Below, one piece after another: positions 26,532 through 35,101 of a stretch of DNA of 64,000 nucleotides. Position 1 is the first letter of the stretch. Every line of letters begins with the position of its first letter. The stretch is from Limisalsivibrio acetivorans (GTDB lineage: Bacteria > Chrysiogenota > Deferribacteres > Deferribacterales > Geovibrionaceae). The notes under the pieces are model-generated. The model was not told the DNA's origin and did no database searches. It worked only from the letters and a program-made list of their open reading frames with translations. A program made the position numbers and the translations under genes. The stretch spans positions 1,747,407-1,811,406 of the forward strand of contig NZ_ATWF01000001.1 of NCBI RefSeq assembly GCF_000421105.1, read 5' to 3'.

Positions 26532-27313
26532 CGAAAGTAAGTACAGTCATACCCGTATACAACCGCCCCCTCCACATTCGTGATGCCGTTGAGACAGTTC
26601 TCGCCCAGCATTACAAAGATAACGAGATAATCGTTGTGGATGATGCCTCCGATGCAGGTGTATACCGCTCCCTCAAGCCCTATCTCCCCCTCCTGCGCTA
26701 CATCAGGCTCGACAGGAACTCCGGTGTAAGCGCAGCAAGGAATGCCGGCATAGTCGAGGCAAATGGTGAATACATCGCCTTCCTCGATTCCGATGACCTC
26801 TGGCTCCCCTTCAAGCTCAGGAATCAGATACCCCTCATGGAGCAGGAGGGTACCGCCATCTCCCATACGAACGAGTTCTGGTTCCGAAAGGACCGCTTCA
26901 TCAATCAGGGTAATAAGTTCAAACGATACGGAGGCTTTATATTCGACAAGATCCTTGATATCTGCCGGATCAGCCCTTCATCCCTCTGTGTTCGGGCGGA
27001 TGCCTTCAGGCGATGTGGGATGTTCAATGAGGATATGCGAGTTTGCGAGGACTACGAATTCTTCCTTCGCATCTGTGCAAAAGAAAAAGTTTCCTACCTT
27101 GAACTTCCTGCGGTTATTAAAAGAGCTGTAACAAATGATCAACTTTCCACCACCATCAAACACATAGAATCCATACGCTTACTTGCACTTCTCAATTTTT
27201 TAAACCATAATGGGGAATTGCCGAGCTCATTAAAGCGCAAGGCTATGCAAGAGGTTAACCGCAAGTGGGGCATCGTAAGGTCGGGCATATCGAAGGGTAT
27301 GACGGCATCTTAG
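26528..27313 (+). CDS. Glycosyltransferase family 2, C-terminus formed by repeat DNA
   Basis: Predicted inverting GT-A glycosyltransferase (261 aa). VSTVIPVYNRPLHIRDAVET and VVDDASDAGVYRS at the N-terminus, and the metal-binding DxD region AFLDSDDLW around residue 83. The last 11 residues or so (from about KWGIVRSG) are encoded by the first copy of the 82-bp repeat array, so the native end may have been replaced. TTG start in a TTGA overlap with the Lrp gene. Confidence 0.88.
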   Translation: MTKVSTVIPVYNRPLHIRDAVETVLAQHYKDNEIIVVDDASDAGVYRSLKPYLPLLRYIRLDRNSGVSAARNAGIVEANGEYIAFLDSDDLWLPFKLRNQIPLMEQEGTAISHTNEFWFRKDRFINQGNKFKRYGGFIFDKILDICRISPSSLCVRADAFRRCGMFNEDMRVCEDYEFFLRICAKEKVSYLELPAVIKRAVTNDQLSTTIKHIESIRLLALLNFLNHNGELPSSLKRKAMQEVNRKWGIVRSGISKGMTAS

Positions 27314-27624
27314 GGAGTCCGGGCATCTTGGCGGATCGGCGGGTGCGAAGGTTTTCGTAGGGTCGGGCATATCGAAGGCTATGACGGCATCTTAGGAAGT
27401 CCGGGCATCTTGGTGGATCGGCGGGTGCGGAGGTTTTCTTAAGGTCGGGCATACTAAAGGGTATGACGGCATCTTAGGGAGTCCGGGCATCTTGGCGGAT
27501 CGGCGAGTGCGAAGGTTTTCGTAGGGTCGGGCATATCGAAGGCTATGACGGCATCTTAGGGAGTCCGGGCATCTTGGCGGATCAGCGGGTGCGAAGGTTT
27601 TCGTAGGGTCGGGTGTCTCGAAAT
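27279..27624. repeat. Tandem array of 82-bp repeats
   Basis: Four full copies beginning at 27279, 27361, 27443 and 27525, each exactly 82 bases and differing at only a few positions, plus an 18-base partial copy at 27607. Each unit contains three related sub-motifs of the form GGGCATnT...GG. 82 is not a multiple of 3, so no frame repeats. There are no spacers, so it is not CRISPR. The rest of this 506-base gene-free stretch (27625-27819) is AT-rich; only the promoter region of the following gene is expected there and no other structure stands out. Confidence 0.95.
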
Positions 27625-27819
27625 AGAAGGCCTCTTGCAAAGCGAATTAAAACAACTTGTGATGCTACTCTATTTTCTCTGGCTAGCTTTCTCAGAAACT
27701 CAGCCTCCGCCACCGTCAACAGCAGGCTTTGCGGAGAAAATAATTATACTTATCAGAGCTTAACAAAAAGAGCTTTCGGCCGATTAGTATAGGGAGAAAT
27801 CCCGGGTATTGGTAAGGTT

Positions 27820-29772
27820 ATGAAAAGATTAGGTATTATTGCAGCTGTGCTGCTCTCTGTTTCATGTGCAACAACTGGCGTTAAAAATGACGCATCAGAT
27901 AAAGCTCCCCAAGCGGAGCCTGTAAAACAGGTTTCCTCTGATAATGAGACCGAGCAGAGGGCCGAGATAGAGATTGAGTTCCCTGAGTTCACATTCCTCG
28001 GAGAGGAGTTAAGGAACAGGGAGCTGGACTACGCCCTCCTTGAACCGGGCAAGCCCGACTTCAGTATAGAGAATATCACCCACGACCGCTACGACTACGA
28101 TGAGATCCCACTCGTGATGAACAGCCGCTTCGACTACTACGTGAAGCGCTTCGCCGAGGATATACCTAATGTTTTCCAGAAATGGCTCGAACGCTCAAAC
28201 CGCTATCTTTATCTTGTTAAAGAAATCCTCCGCCGTGAGGGTGTGCCGGACGAGCTGGCTTACCTCCCCTTCACCGAAAGCGGATTCAACCCCACTGCAC
28301 GCTCACGAGCCGGCGCAAGCGGCATGTGGCAGTTCATGAGGGGCACTGGCAAGGTCTACGGACTGGACGATAACTTCTGGATGGATGAACGCAGGGACTT
28401 CGAAAAAGCCACCACAGCTGCCGCAAGGCATCTTCGTGATCTGCATGAAGACCTTGGCGACTGGTACCTCGCCATGGCCGCCTATAACGCCGGCATGGGG
28501 AAGGTTCTACGTGCCATCCGCAGATACGGCACCAGAGACTACTACAAACTCGTACGCTACCGTTACCTTAAGCGTGAAACTAAGGACTACGTGCCCAAAT
28601 ACATGGCTCAGCGTTACCTTTTCTGCAACTACAAGCAATTTGGATTTGAAACCCCCGTGGAAGAACCGCTGAACTTCCGTAAGGTAAAGGTAAACTCCCA
28701 GGCCAACATGTACGTTATCGCAAAGCTGGCCGGTGTGGACTACGATGTCCTTACTGATCTCAACCCCGAACTCAAAACCCCCGTAACACCACCCATGGAT
28801 GAATACTACATCCGCGTGCCCTACGGAACCGAAGAAAAAACACAGGAACAGATCGCAAAAATGAGCCCCGAAGAGCTCCTTCAATACAGGGTATACTACG
28901 CAAAAAGGGGGCAGCGACTAAGCACCATAGCACGAAAGTTCAACATGCCGGTTGAGGACATTCAGGCGGCAAACGGGATATACTACAACAGAATAGTGGT
29001 AAGCACCCCCCTGTTCATCCCTGTACTAGAACATTTCGATCCCGAACTTAACCGCAACTTCGTAAAGGATCTCAAGAGATACAACCCCAGGGTACACACC
29101 GTACGCCGTGGGGACACTATGTACGGCATTGCCCATAAATACGGCCTCTCCCTGTACGAGCTGATGTCCATGAACAGGAATATCAACCCCCGAAGGATCC
29201 GCCCCGGACAGGCTGTAATAGTATCAGTGGACTACAAAAGGCCCAAAAAGCACTACGTACCATCCAAAAAGAGCTACAACTACACAGCCTCAAAAAAGAA
29301 CGTGGACGGTAAAAAGAAGGTTCACAGGGTCAGAAGCGGTGAGAATCTCTGGAATATCGCCAGAGCCTATGGAACCTCCGTAAGCTCCATAAAGAGCCTG
29401 AACGGCCTTGCTGGCAACACCATCAAGCCCGGCGAAACCCTCGTTATCGCAAGCACAAAGGACTCAGCACCCAAGACAGTTGTGAACCACACCGTAAGAA
29501 GGGGTGAGAGCCTTTGGGATATCGCCACCGCCTACGGAACAACCGTAAACGACATAAAACAGCAGAACGGGCTTCGTACAAACACTATACAGCCGGGTCA
29601 AAAGCTGAATGTTAAGGGTAACTCCATAAAGCAGAGGATGCACACCGTTCGAAGGGGGGATTCCCTTTGGGAGATAGCCCAGCGCTACGGAACAACTATC
29701 AGCGCCATACGCAGGGCAAACAGACTGCAGAGCAACACGATACAGCCCGGAAGCGTGCTCGTCATAGACTAA
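27820..29772 (+). CDS. Membrane-bound lytic murein transglycosylase D-like lipoprotein with five LysM domains
   Basis: Cleaves peptidoglycan glycan strands in the periplasm (650 aa). Lipoprotein signal with lipobox LSVSC. SLT domain about residues 130-250: catalytic Glu in LPFTESGFNPTARSRAGASG, plus GMWQFM and MAAYNAGMGKV. LysM repeats start near residues 363, 426, 504, 560 and 606 (each with the HTVRRGDSLWEIA-type opening). MltD of E. coli has fewer LysM units and is about 450 aa, so this is an enlarged cell-wall-binding version. Its end overlaps convergent coaE by 4 bases. Confidence 0.92.
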   Translation: MKRLGIIAAVLLSVSCATTGVKNDASDKAPQAEPVKQVSSDNETEQRAEIEIEFPEFTFLGEELRNRELDYALLEPGKPDFSIENITHDRYDYDEIPLVMNSRFDYYVKRFAEDIPNVFQKWLERSNRYLYLVKEILRREGVPDELAYLPFTESGFNPTARSRAGASGMWQFMRGTGKVYGLDDNFWMDERRDFEKATTAAARHLRDLHEDLGDWYLAMAAYNAGMGKVLRAIRRYGTRDYYKLVRYRYLKRETKDYVPKYMAQRYLFCNYKQFGFETPVEEPLNFRKVKVNSQANMYVIAKLAGVDYDVLTDLNPELKTPVTPPMDEYYIRVPYGTEEKTQEQIAKMSPEELLQYRVYYAKRGQRLSTIARKFNMPVEDIQAANGIYYNRIVVSTPLFIPVLEHFDPELNRNFVKDLKRYNPRVHTVRRGDTMYGIAHKYGLSLYELMSMNRNINPRRIRPGQAVIVSVDYKRPKKHYVPSKKSYNYTASKKNVDGKKKVHRVRSGENLWNIARAYGTSVSSIKSLNGLAGNTIKPGETLVIASTKDSAPKTVVNHTVRRGESLWDIATAYGTTVNDIKQQNGLRTNTIQPGQKLNVKGNSIKQRMHTVRRGDSLWEIAQRYGTTISAIRRANRLQSNTIQPGSVLVID

Positions 29773-30410
29773 ACAGCTTCCGGATTGTCTCGCTTAATAC
29801 GGTTTACAGCCTTCTCCATCATACGCAGAAGGGTGTAAACCCTATTCACGTCCTCCCTCGTTTCATCGAGGGTTCCTGAATTGTTTATAATATAGTCCGC
29901 ATAGCGGATTTTATCGCTCATAGGCATCTGGGAGGCCATTATTCTAAGTGCCTCCCTTTCGTTAATCCCGTCCCGCTCCGAAAGCCTTTCGAGCTGGGTT
30001 ACCGGATCACTGTAGACAACTATCAGCGCATCGAACCTCTTATAGGTTCCCTTCTCAACACTGAGGGCGGCCTGGGTTATGATAAAAGCCTTATCGTCCT
30101 TACCCTTTATCTCCCCCACAAGCTCGTCCTCCCTGCGGAGGATATGCGGATGAACTATCTTCTCAAGTGCGAGCCTGCGCTTTTCGTTGCCGAATACGAT
30201 ACCCTTAAGTGCGGCACGGTCTATCTCACCGTTCTCGTCAAGGATCTCGCTACCAAACTCCTCGACAACCCCGGCGTATGCCCTTCCATCCTTCGCCATT
30301 ACCTCACGGCTTATGGCATCGGCATCAATACTGTAGCAGCCGAGCTCCTCAAACATCTTCGCCACGGTGCTTTTCCCTGTGGCGATATTACCAGTTAGTC
30401 CAAGATACAT
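29769..30410 (-). CDS. coaE: Dephospho-CoA kinase
   Basis: Last step of CoA synthesis. P-loop GLTGNIATGKSTVAKMF at the N-terminus, DADAISREV, and the C-terminal NSGTLDETREDVNRVY. 213 aa, normal. The last gene of a five-gene minus-strand run, 2 bases after the YkgJ-like gene. Confidence 0.95.
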   Translation of the reverse strand: MYLGLTGNIATGKSTVAKMFEELGCYSIDADAISREVMAKDGRAYAGVVEEFGSEILDENGEIDRAALKGIVFGNEKRRLALEKIVHPHILRREDELVGEIKGKDDKAFIITQAALSVEKGTYKRFDALIVVYSDPVTQLERLSERDGINEREALRIMASQMPMSDKIRYADYIINNSGTLDETREDVNRVYTLLRMMEKAVNRIKRDNPEAV

Positions 30411-30412
30411 TC

Positions 30413-30679
30413 CTACTCCGGTTGTTCATCACAGCCGTAGATTCTGCGCATTATACCAACCCTCTCCTCCTCATCCAGAGTAGAGAGGAGAACACACAGC
30501 TCATCCGGTCTGTACCCCCGGCATCCCCAGGGGCGATTTTCGTATATGGAGCATTTGCGCTCCGATGTAAGGTGGGAACATGGCTCACCAGCCCTCTTCC
30601 CAATCTCTTTTATATCAAAGGCGATACAGCACGCACCGCACATAAGGCACTCTATTCTGCTGTCATCCCTTGCGGACAT
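30413..30679 (-). CDS. YkgJ-type Cys-cluster protein
   Basis: 88 aa small protein with the CxxCxxCC signature near the start (CLMCGACCIAFD) and further Cys in CSHLTSERKCSIYENRPWGC. This is the YkgJ/putative zinc- or iron-chelating family (Fe-S cluster suspected; function unknown). Overlaps the upstream hydrolase gene by 17 bases. Confidence 0.88.
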   Translation of the reverse strand: MSARDDSRIECLMCGACCIAFDIKEIGKRAGEPCSHLTSERKCSIYENRPWGCRGYRPDELCVLLSTLDEEERVGIMRRIYGCDEQPE

Positions 30680-31421
30680 GGTTCCTTAATACGCCGATTC
30701 CTTCCACCTCAACCTCAACAACATCGCCGTCCTGAACAGCGCCGACTCCGGGGGGTGTACCCGTGGCTATTACGTCACCCGGCAGAAGGGTCATAATCTC
30801 TGAGATGAAGGAGATGAGTGTCGGTATATCGAAGATCATCTGCTCCGTCGTACCGTCCTGCTTCGTCTCGCCGTTAACTCTGGTCTGCACCCTTTTGCTT
30901 CGCCAATCCATATCCGTCTCAATAAAGGGGCCGAAGGGGGCAAAGGTGTCAAAGGATTTCGCTCTGGTGAACTTCCCTTCCTCCTTCTGGATATCCCTTG
31001 CTGTGAAATCGTTCAGTGCGGTATAGCCGAAGATAAACTCCTCCGCCTTCTCAGGTTTAACGTTCTTGCAATGCTTCCCGATCACAACACCGAGCTCACC
31101 TTCGTAGTCCACCTGGGAGCTTGAGGGGGGATACTCGACAACACCCTCGTGGCTATTCACAGCCGTGGAGGGTTTCAGGAATATAAGCGGAGTTTCGGGA
31201 ACCTCGTTGCCTAGCTCCTTCGCATGGGCGGCATAGTTCCTCGCCACGCAAACAACCTTTGAAGGGAGCACAGGGGGGAGGAACTCGATATCATCAAGCG
31301 AGTGTTCTTCCTCAGTTATTACGTATTCCTCAAAGAATGAGCCCTGAACACGGCGAACCTTGCCGTCCACCACAGCACCCTTTTTCTCCACCTTTCCATC
31401 TCTGAATCTAAGAAGTTTCAT
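30663..31421 (-). CDS. Fumarylacetoacetate hydrolase (FAH) family protein
   Basis: 252 aa metal-dependent hydrolase/decarboxylase. Conserved blocks: VVCVARNYAAHAKELGNEVP, PLIFLKPSTAVNSH, the metal-site DYEGELGVVIGKH, and GDVIATGTPPGVGAV. The family includes acylpyruvases, oxaloacetate decarboxylases and 2-hydroxyhepta-dienedioate isomerases; the exact substrate is not evident. Overlaps the cca-type gene by 14 bases. Confidence 0.9.
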   Translation of the reverse strand: MKLLRFRDGKVEKKGAVVDGKVRRVQGSFFEEYVITEEEHSLDDIEFLPPVLPSKVVCVARNYAAHAKELGNEVPETPLIFLKPSTAVNSHEGVVEYPPSSSQVDYEGELGVVIGKHCKNVKPEKAEEFIFGYTALNDFTARDIQKEEGKFTRAKSFDTFAPFGPFIETDMDWRSKRVQTRVNGETKQDGTTEQMIFDIPTLISFISEIMTLLPGDVIATGTPPGVGAVQDGDVVEVEVEGIGVLRNHVRKG

Positions 31422-32574
31422 CTATCCTGCTCCCGTATTCCTTTCTAATGTAGCCTTCGGCTTTACTTCGACCCTCAAGCTCACCGGAGGCCAGTGCCTC
31501 CTTAACATCCTGCAGGATCTCGCCGAAAAGAGGACCCCTCTCCACGCCGAGCTTCATAAGCTCCTCGCCGCCGAAGGAGTCCGCCAGTTCAGGCTTTATA
31601 TCCTCTTCAGCATTTTTTAGCTCACTGCTGAGGGTCTCATCAAACCCGTTCATACTGAAACAGATATTCAGTATACCGGCCGTTTCACGGCGGTTATTAT
31701 ACACAAAGCGCCTCAACTTCGCCACATCTAAACCATCCTCTCTCAGTTTAAGAAGCGCCTTAGCTCTCTCCGCAAGCATAACAGCCCGTTTCATGGAACG
31801 CACCGGATAGCTCAGCCCCTGCATTATATCCTTTCCATTCCGCTGACTACCAAAGAGCGCAGCTGATACATAATCAAACCGCTCAGCTCTATCCGCCAGC
31901 TCAAAGGCGGCGCAGGCTGTCTCCACATCATCCTTCGAAACTTCGGATACAAGCTCCCCCATCAGACCGCCGGCAAGCATCCCCCGCAGAGCCTCCGGTG
32001 CATTATCACCATAGAACAGCTTGCGGAGCTCCTCGAATATGCGCTCACTGGCCGTATCCCCTATGAGTTCGGCCTTCTCCGTCATCATCGCCAGCGTGGA
32101 CTCCTCAAGGGACAGCCCGTGCTGGGCGAGGAATCGGAAGCCCCGTATTATGCGTACCGGGTCATCATCAAAGGCTCTATCATAGACACGGCGGAGTATC
32201 CCCCTGTCCAGATCGCTTCTATCTCCAATGAGCTCACCCGATGAGTTATAGGCTAGGTTGTTTATGGTGAAGTCCCTCAGCGCAAGGTCCTCCTCGATAT
32301 TCTCTCCACGGGGGGCGGAGACATCGATTATAAGACCGTTAACCGAGAGACGCACGTTGTCCTTAAACTTTACAGCGGTACATTTCAGCTTTTTCTTAAG
32401 AAAGAATGCGAATTTTTCATAGGAACACCCGAAGGGAACGGTATCGATATCCGATGCCTCCCAGCCGGAGAGGGCATCACGCACGCATCCCCCCACAAAG
32501 TATATATCCGCTCCGAAATCCGCCGCCGCACTAACTATTTCACCCGAGAGCGGAAGATTGTCGAGGGATATCAG
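31408..32574 (-). CDS. CCA-adding / poly(A) polymerase family tRNA nucleotidyltransferase, probable CTG start
   Basis: Class II nucleotidyltransferase (388 aa) that adds CCA (or part of it) to tRNA 3' ends. The head domain begins YFVGGCVRDALSG, then the metal-binding DIDTVPFG, and the RDFTINNLAYN and DDPVRIIRGFRFLAQHGL motifs. The Asp pair is spaced DID as usual. The only in-frame GTG (32496) would cut away the conserved VGG lead-in; translating upstream gives 26 more residues that fit the family. The first codon compatible with a ribosome site is CTG at 32574, 4 bases after GGAGG, overlapping the upstream stop as CTGA. Confidence 0.85.
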   Translation of the reverse strand: MISLDNLPLSGEIVSAAADFGADIYFVGGCVRDALSGWEASDIDTVPFGCSYEKFAFFLKKKLKCTAVKFKDNVRLSVNGLIIDVSAPRGENIEEDLALRDFTINNLAYNSSGELIGDRSDLDRGILRRVYDRAFDDDPVRIIRGFRFLAQHGLSLEESTLAMMTEKAELIGDTASERIFEELRKLFYGDNAPEALRGMLAGGLMGELVSEVSKDDVETACAAFELADRAERFDYVSAALFGSQRNGKDIMQGLSYPVRSMKRAVMLAERAKALLKLREDGLDVAKLRRFVYNNRRETAGILNICFSMNGFDETLSSELKNAEEDIKPELADSFGGEELMKLGVERGPLFGEILQDVKEALASGELEGRSKAEGYIRKEYGSRIDETS

Positions 32575-33161
32575 AACACCTCCGGCTTGCAGATAATCCG
32601 CCGGATCTTCATGTCCTGTATAAATGTATTCTGATAAGCCGCCCTGAGAAGCAGAGCGGTATCCGCACCTTTGGAGGTTCCGGCTATTGCTATAACGTCT
32701 TCATGGATATCGGGTATCCTCCCGCCGTCCGCCGCCATAACGGCCACCTCAACGCAGGTTTTAAGCCCTCTTCCGAAGAGCCTCAAGGTTTCGGCAACGA
32801 TCTCCGGAACGCCTATCCCCTGCCACTTGATCCGGAAGGATCTAGTTATGGAACTGAGGGCGTGGGTCCCTGTATGCACATCGAAGCCCATGCTGTGCAG
32901 CTTTGTTAAATTTTCTTCATTCATCATGTGTTCGTTGGGTTTATGGAACCCTTCGTGGTATCTTACGGCGATAAGCTTGCCGCCGTAGCCGAGGCGGTCT
33001 GCCGTATCCTTTAGCTTAAAGGCGGTTTCGCCTGTGGACGTTGCCACAACGATGGCCTGCACAGATTCCTTAACAGCGGTCTGCACAGCTGTTTCAAGGG
33101 CTTTTTCCGTATTGACAGCCCCCGCCTCGCTAAAATAAACTGTATCTTTGGTTTCAAACAT
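32571..33161 (-). CDS. Pyruvate-kinase alpha/beta (C-terminal)-like domain protein
   Basis: 196 aa. Resembles the stand-alone PK C-terminal domain family: FSEAGAVNTEKALETAVQTA, IVVATSTGETAFKLKD and IAGTSKGADTALLLR. It has no pyruvate kinase catalytic barrel, so it is not a pyruvate kinase; function unknown. The ATG at 33161 follows GGAGGTTGGT. It leads the minus-strand run to coaE and is divergent from the phosphodiesterase gene 25 bases away. Confidence 0.82.
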   Translation of the reverse strand: MFETKDTVYFSEAGAVNTEKALETAVQTAVKESVQAIVVATSTGETAFKLKDTADRLGYGGKLIAVRYHEGFHKPNEHMMNEENLTKLHSMGFDVHTGTHALSSITRSFRIKWQGIGVPEIVAETLRLFGRGLKTCVEVAVMAADGGRIPDIHEDVIAIAGTSKGADTALLLRAAYQNTFIQDMKIRRIICKPEVF

Positions 33162-33186
33162 ACCAACCTCCGGGGAGAATAATATT

Positions 33187-33672
33187 ATGAGGATCCTGAT
33201 TATATCCGACACCCACACAGATTCAACAGAAAAACTCCCGAAGGTTATTCTGGAGGAGGCCGCAAAGGCCGATACAATCCTGCATGCGGGGGATATTGAC
33301 AACTACCAGCTCATTAGAGAACTGAAAAGTATTAACCCTTCGGTCTATGCAGTTAGAGGCAATATGGACGAGGGACTGGGTGACGGCTCGCTCCCCGCAA
33401 CGAGGCAGATGAGCTTTGAAGGGGTTTTAATAGGCATTGCCCACGGGCACGGTAGCCCCTTCGGCCTTGAAAACAGGCTGTTGTATCTTTTCCCCGATGC
33501 GGATATAATCGTCTACGGTCATACCCATAAACCATTCTGGGGTGAAATCGGCGGTGTATATATGCTTAACCCCGGAAGCCCCACAGCAAACAGATACCAG
33601 AACAGCGGAAGCTACGCCGTTCTCACCATTGATGAAAACGGGTTCAACGCTGTAATCCATATTATTGAATAG
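33187..33672 (+). CDS. YfcE/MJ0936-type metallophosphoesterase
   Basis: 161 aa single-domain phosphodiesterase. Metal-binding motifs: ILIISDTHTDS, LHAGDIDN, VRGNMDEG, IAHGHG, VYGHTHKP. Starts at the ATG at 33187 preceded by GGGGAGAA. Substrate unknown for the family (phosphodiesters in vitro). Confidence 0.92.
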   Translation: MRILIISDTHTDSTEKLPKVILEEAAKADTILHAGDIDNYQLIRELKSINPSVYAVRGNMDEGLGDGSLPATRQMSFEGVLIGIAHGHGSPFGLENRLLYLFPDADIIVYGHTHKPFWGEIGGVYMLNPGSPTANRYQNSGSYAVLTIDENGFNAVIHIIE

Positions 33673-33684
33673 AAGGGAATGATA

Positions 33685-35037
33685 ATGAAAGTTGCTATTA
33701 TAGGAGCGGGCAGCTCCGGAATCACTGCCGCCTACATGCTGATGAAGCATGGCGGCATTCAGGTTGACCTTTACGAAAAAGGAAACGATATAACAGTAAG
33801 GGACCGCAAAGAGGTTATGAGCGGATTCGGCGGCGCCGGTGCATACTCCGATGGAAAGCTTACACTCACCACAGAATACGGCGGCTGGCTTACTGACTAC
33901 ATGGCTGAAAGCAAGCTGGAAAGGCTTATTGATGAAGCGGATGATATATGGAAGACGATCAGCGGCGTCCACGAGATAGATTCAGCTGGAAACTATGAAA
34001 AGATCAAGGATCTCCAGTACCAGTGCAGCCGTGAAAACCTGAAGCTCTATCCTGCAAAGATACGCCACCTCGGTACGGACAACTGCCTCCTCTTCATCCA
34101 GCGCATGTCCGAGATGTTCCGTGAGTCGGAGAACGTAAACCTTATCTGCAACGCCGAGGTACTCGATTTCATCGTTGAGGACGACAGGGTTGTGGGTCTT
34201 CGTGTCCTTGAGGACGGCGAGGAGAAGGAAAAGCATTACGACAAGGTAATCAGCGCAGTGGGCAGAAGCGGAAACAGCTGGATGCAGGAGATGGTTCGCA
34301 AATACACCATGGACTACGAGCTGAACCCCGTTGATATCGGCGTCAGAGTCGAGGTCCCCAGGGCTGTTACGGACAACTTCACAAACGAACTTTATGAGTT
34401 CAAGATAAAGTATTTCACCAGAGAATTCGAGGATGAGGTCCGCACATTCTGCGTTAACCCCGGTGGATTTGTCTCCATAGAGAAGAATAAGAACGATCTG
34501 CTCACCGTTAACGGACACAGCTACAAGAACAAAAAGAGCGAGAACACCAACTTCGCCCTGCTCGTATCTACAAAATTCACCGAACCCTTCGACGAGCCAC
34601 TTAAGTACGGCATGCACATCGCCGCACTCTCAAACATGCTCGCAGGGGGCAACAGCGTTATCGTTCAGCGTTTCGGTGATCTAACCAGAGGGCGCCGCTC
34701 CACGGACAGCAGGATACGCAAGAACTTCGTAACCCCAACCCTCAAGGATGCGATGCCCGGTGATCTCTCCTTCGTGCTCCCATACAGGTATCTGCACAAC
34801 CTCATCGAAACCATCGACCACCTCAACGCAGTTATGCCGGGGATGAGCGATCCCAACACGCTCCTCTACGGTGTGGAGGTCAAGTTCTATTCCGTTCGCC
34901 TTAAGGTCGGCTCCAACATGCGCTCCAAGGATCTTGAAAACCTCTACTGTACAGGGGACGGAGCTGGACTCACAAGGGGCATTATACAGGCATCGGTCTC
35001 CGGCCTTATTGCGGCGAAGGATATAATCGGGGAATAA
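33685..35037 (+). CDS. FAD-dependent dehydrogenase (COG2509-like)
   Basis: 450 aa flavoprotein. N-terminal dinucleotide fold VAIIGAGSSGITAAYML and the family block GFGGAGAYSDGKLTLT; the C-terminal FAD part is YCTGDGAGLTRGIIQASVSG. Uncharacterised family of BaiN/HI0933-like oxidoreductases. I prefer the ATG at 33685, 6 bases after AAGGGA, over the ATG at 33679. Follows the phosphodiesterase by 12 bases. Confidence 0.87.
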   Translation: MKVAIIGAGSSGITAAYMLMKHGGIQVDLYEKGNDITVRDRKEVMSGFGGAGAYSDGKLTLTTEYGGWLTDYMAESKLERLIDEADDIWKTISGVHEIDSAGNYEKIKDLQYQCSRENLKLYPAKIRHLGTDNCLLFIQRMSEMFRESENVNLICNAEVLDFIVEDDRVVGLRVLEDGEEKEKHYDKVISAVGRSGNSWMQEMVRKYTMDYELNPVDIGVRVEVPRAVTDNFTNELYEFKIKYFTREFEDEVRTFCVNPGGFVSIEKNKNDLLTVNGHSYKNKKSENTNFALLVSTKFTEPFDEPLKYGMHIAALSNMLAGGNSVIVQRFGDLTRGRRSTDSRIRKNFVTPTLKDAMPGDLSFVLPYRYLHNLIETIDHLNAVMPGMSDPNTLLYGVEVKFYSVRLKVGSNMRSKDLENLYCTGDGAGLTRGIIQASVSGLIAAKDIIGE

Positions 35038-35051
35038 TACCTGACATCACC

Positions 35052-35079
35052 TTGACTGAATACCGCACGTTTTTATGTT
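35052..35079 (+). promoter_or_regulatory. Promoter of the D-lactate dehydrogenase gene
   Basis: TTGACT, 16-base spacer, TATGTT, followed by AT-rich sequence and a GAGAGGTG ribosome site. Confidence 0.6.
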
Positions 35080-35101
35080 ATATAACCATGAGAGGTGAAC
35101 G

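Noticed and set aside
27279-27624. CRISPR array
   Set aside because: The repeats are contiguous 82-bp units with no variable spacers and no cas genes nearby.
27255-27640. Two minus-strand ORFs running through the 82-bp array (proteins with repeated KMPGLPKMPSYP-like blocks)
   Set aside because: They only read the tandem repeat in successive frames, have no ribosome site and no partner; an accident of repeat composition.
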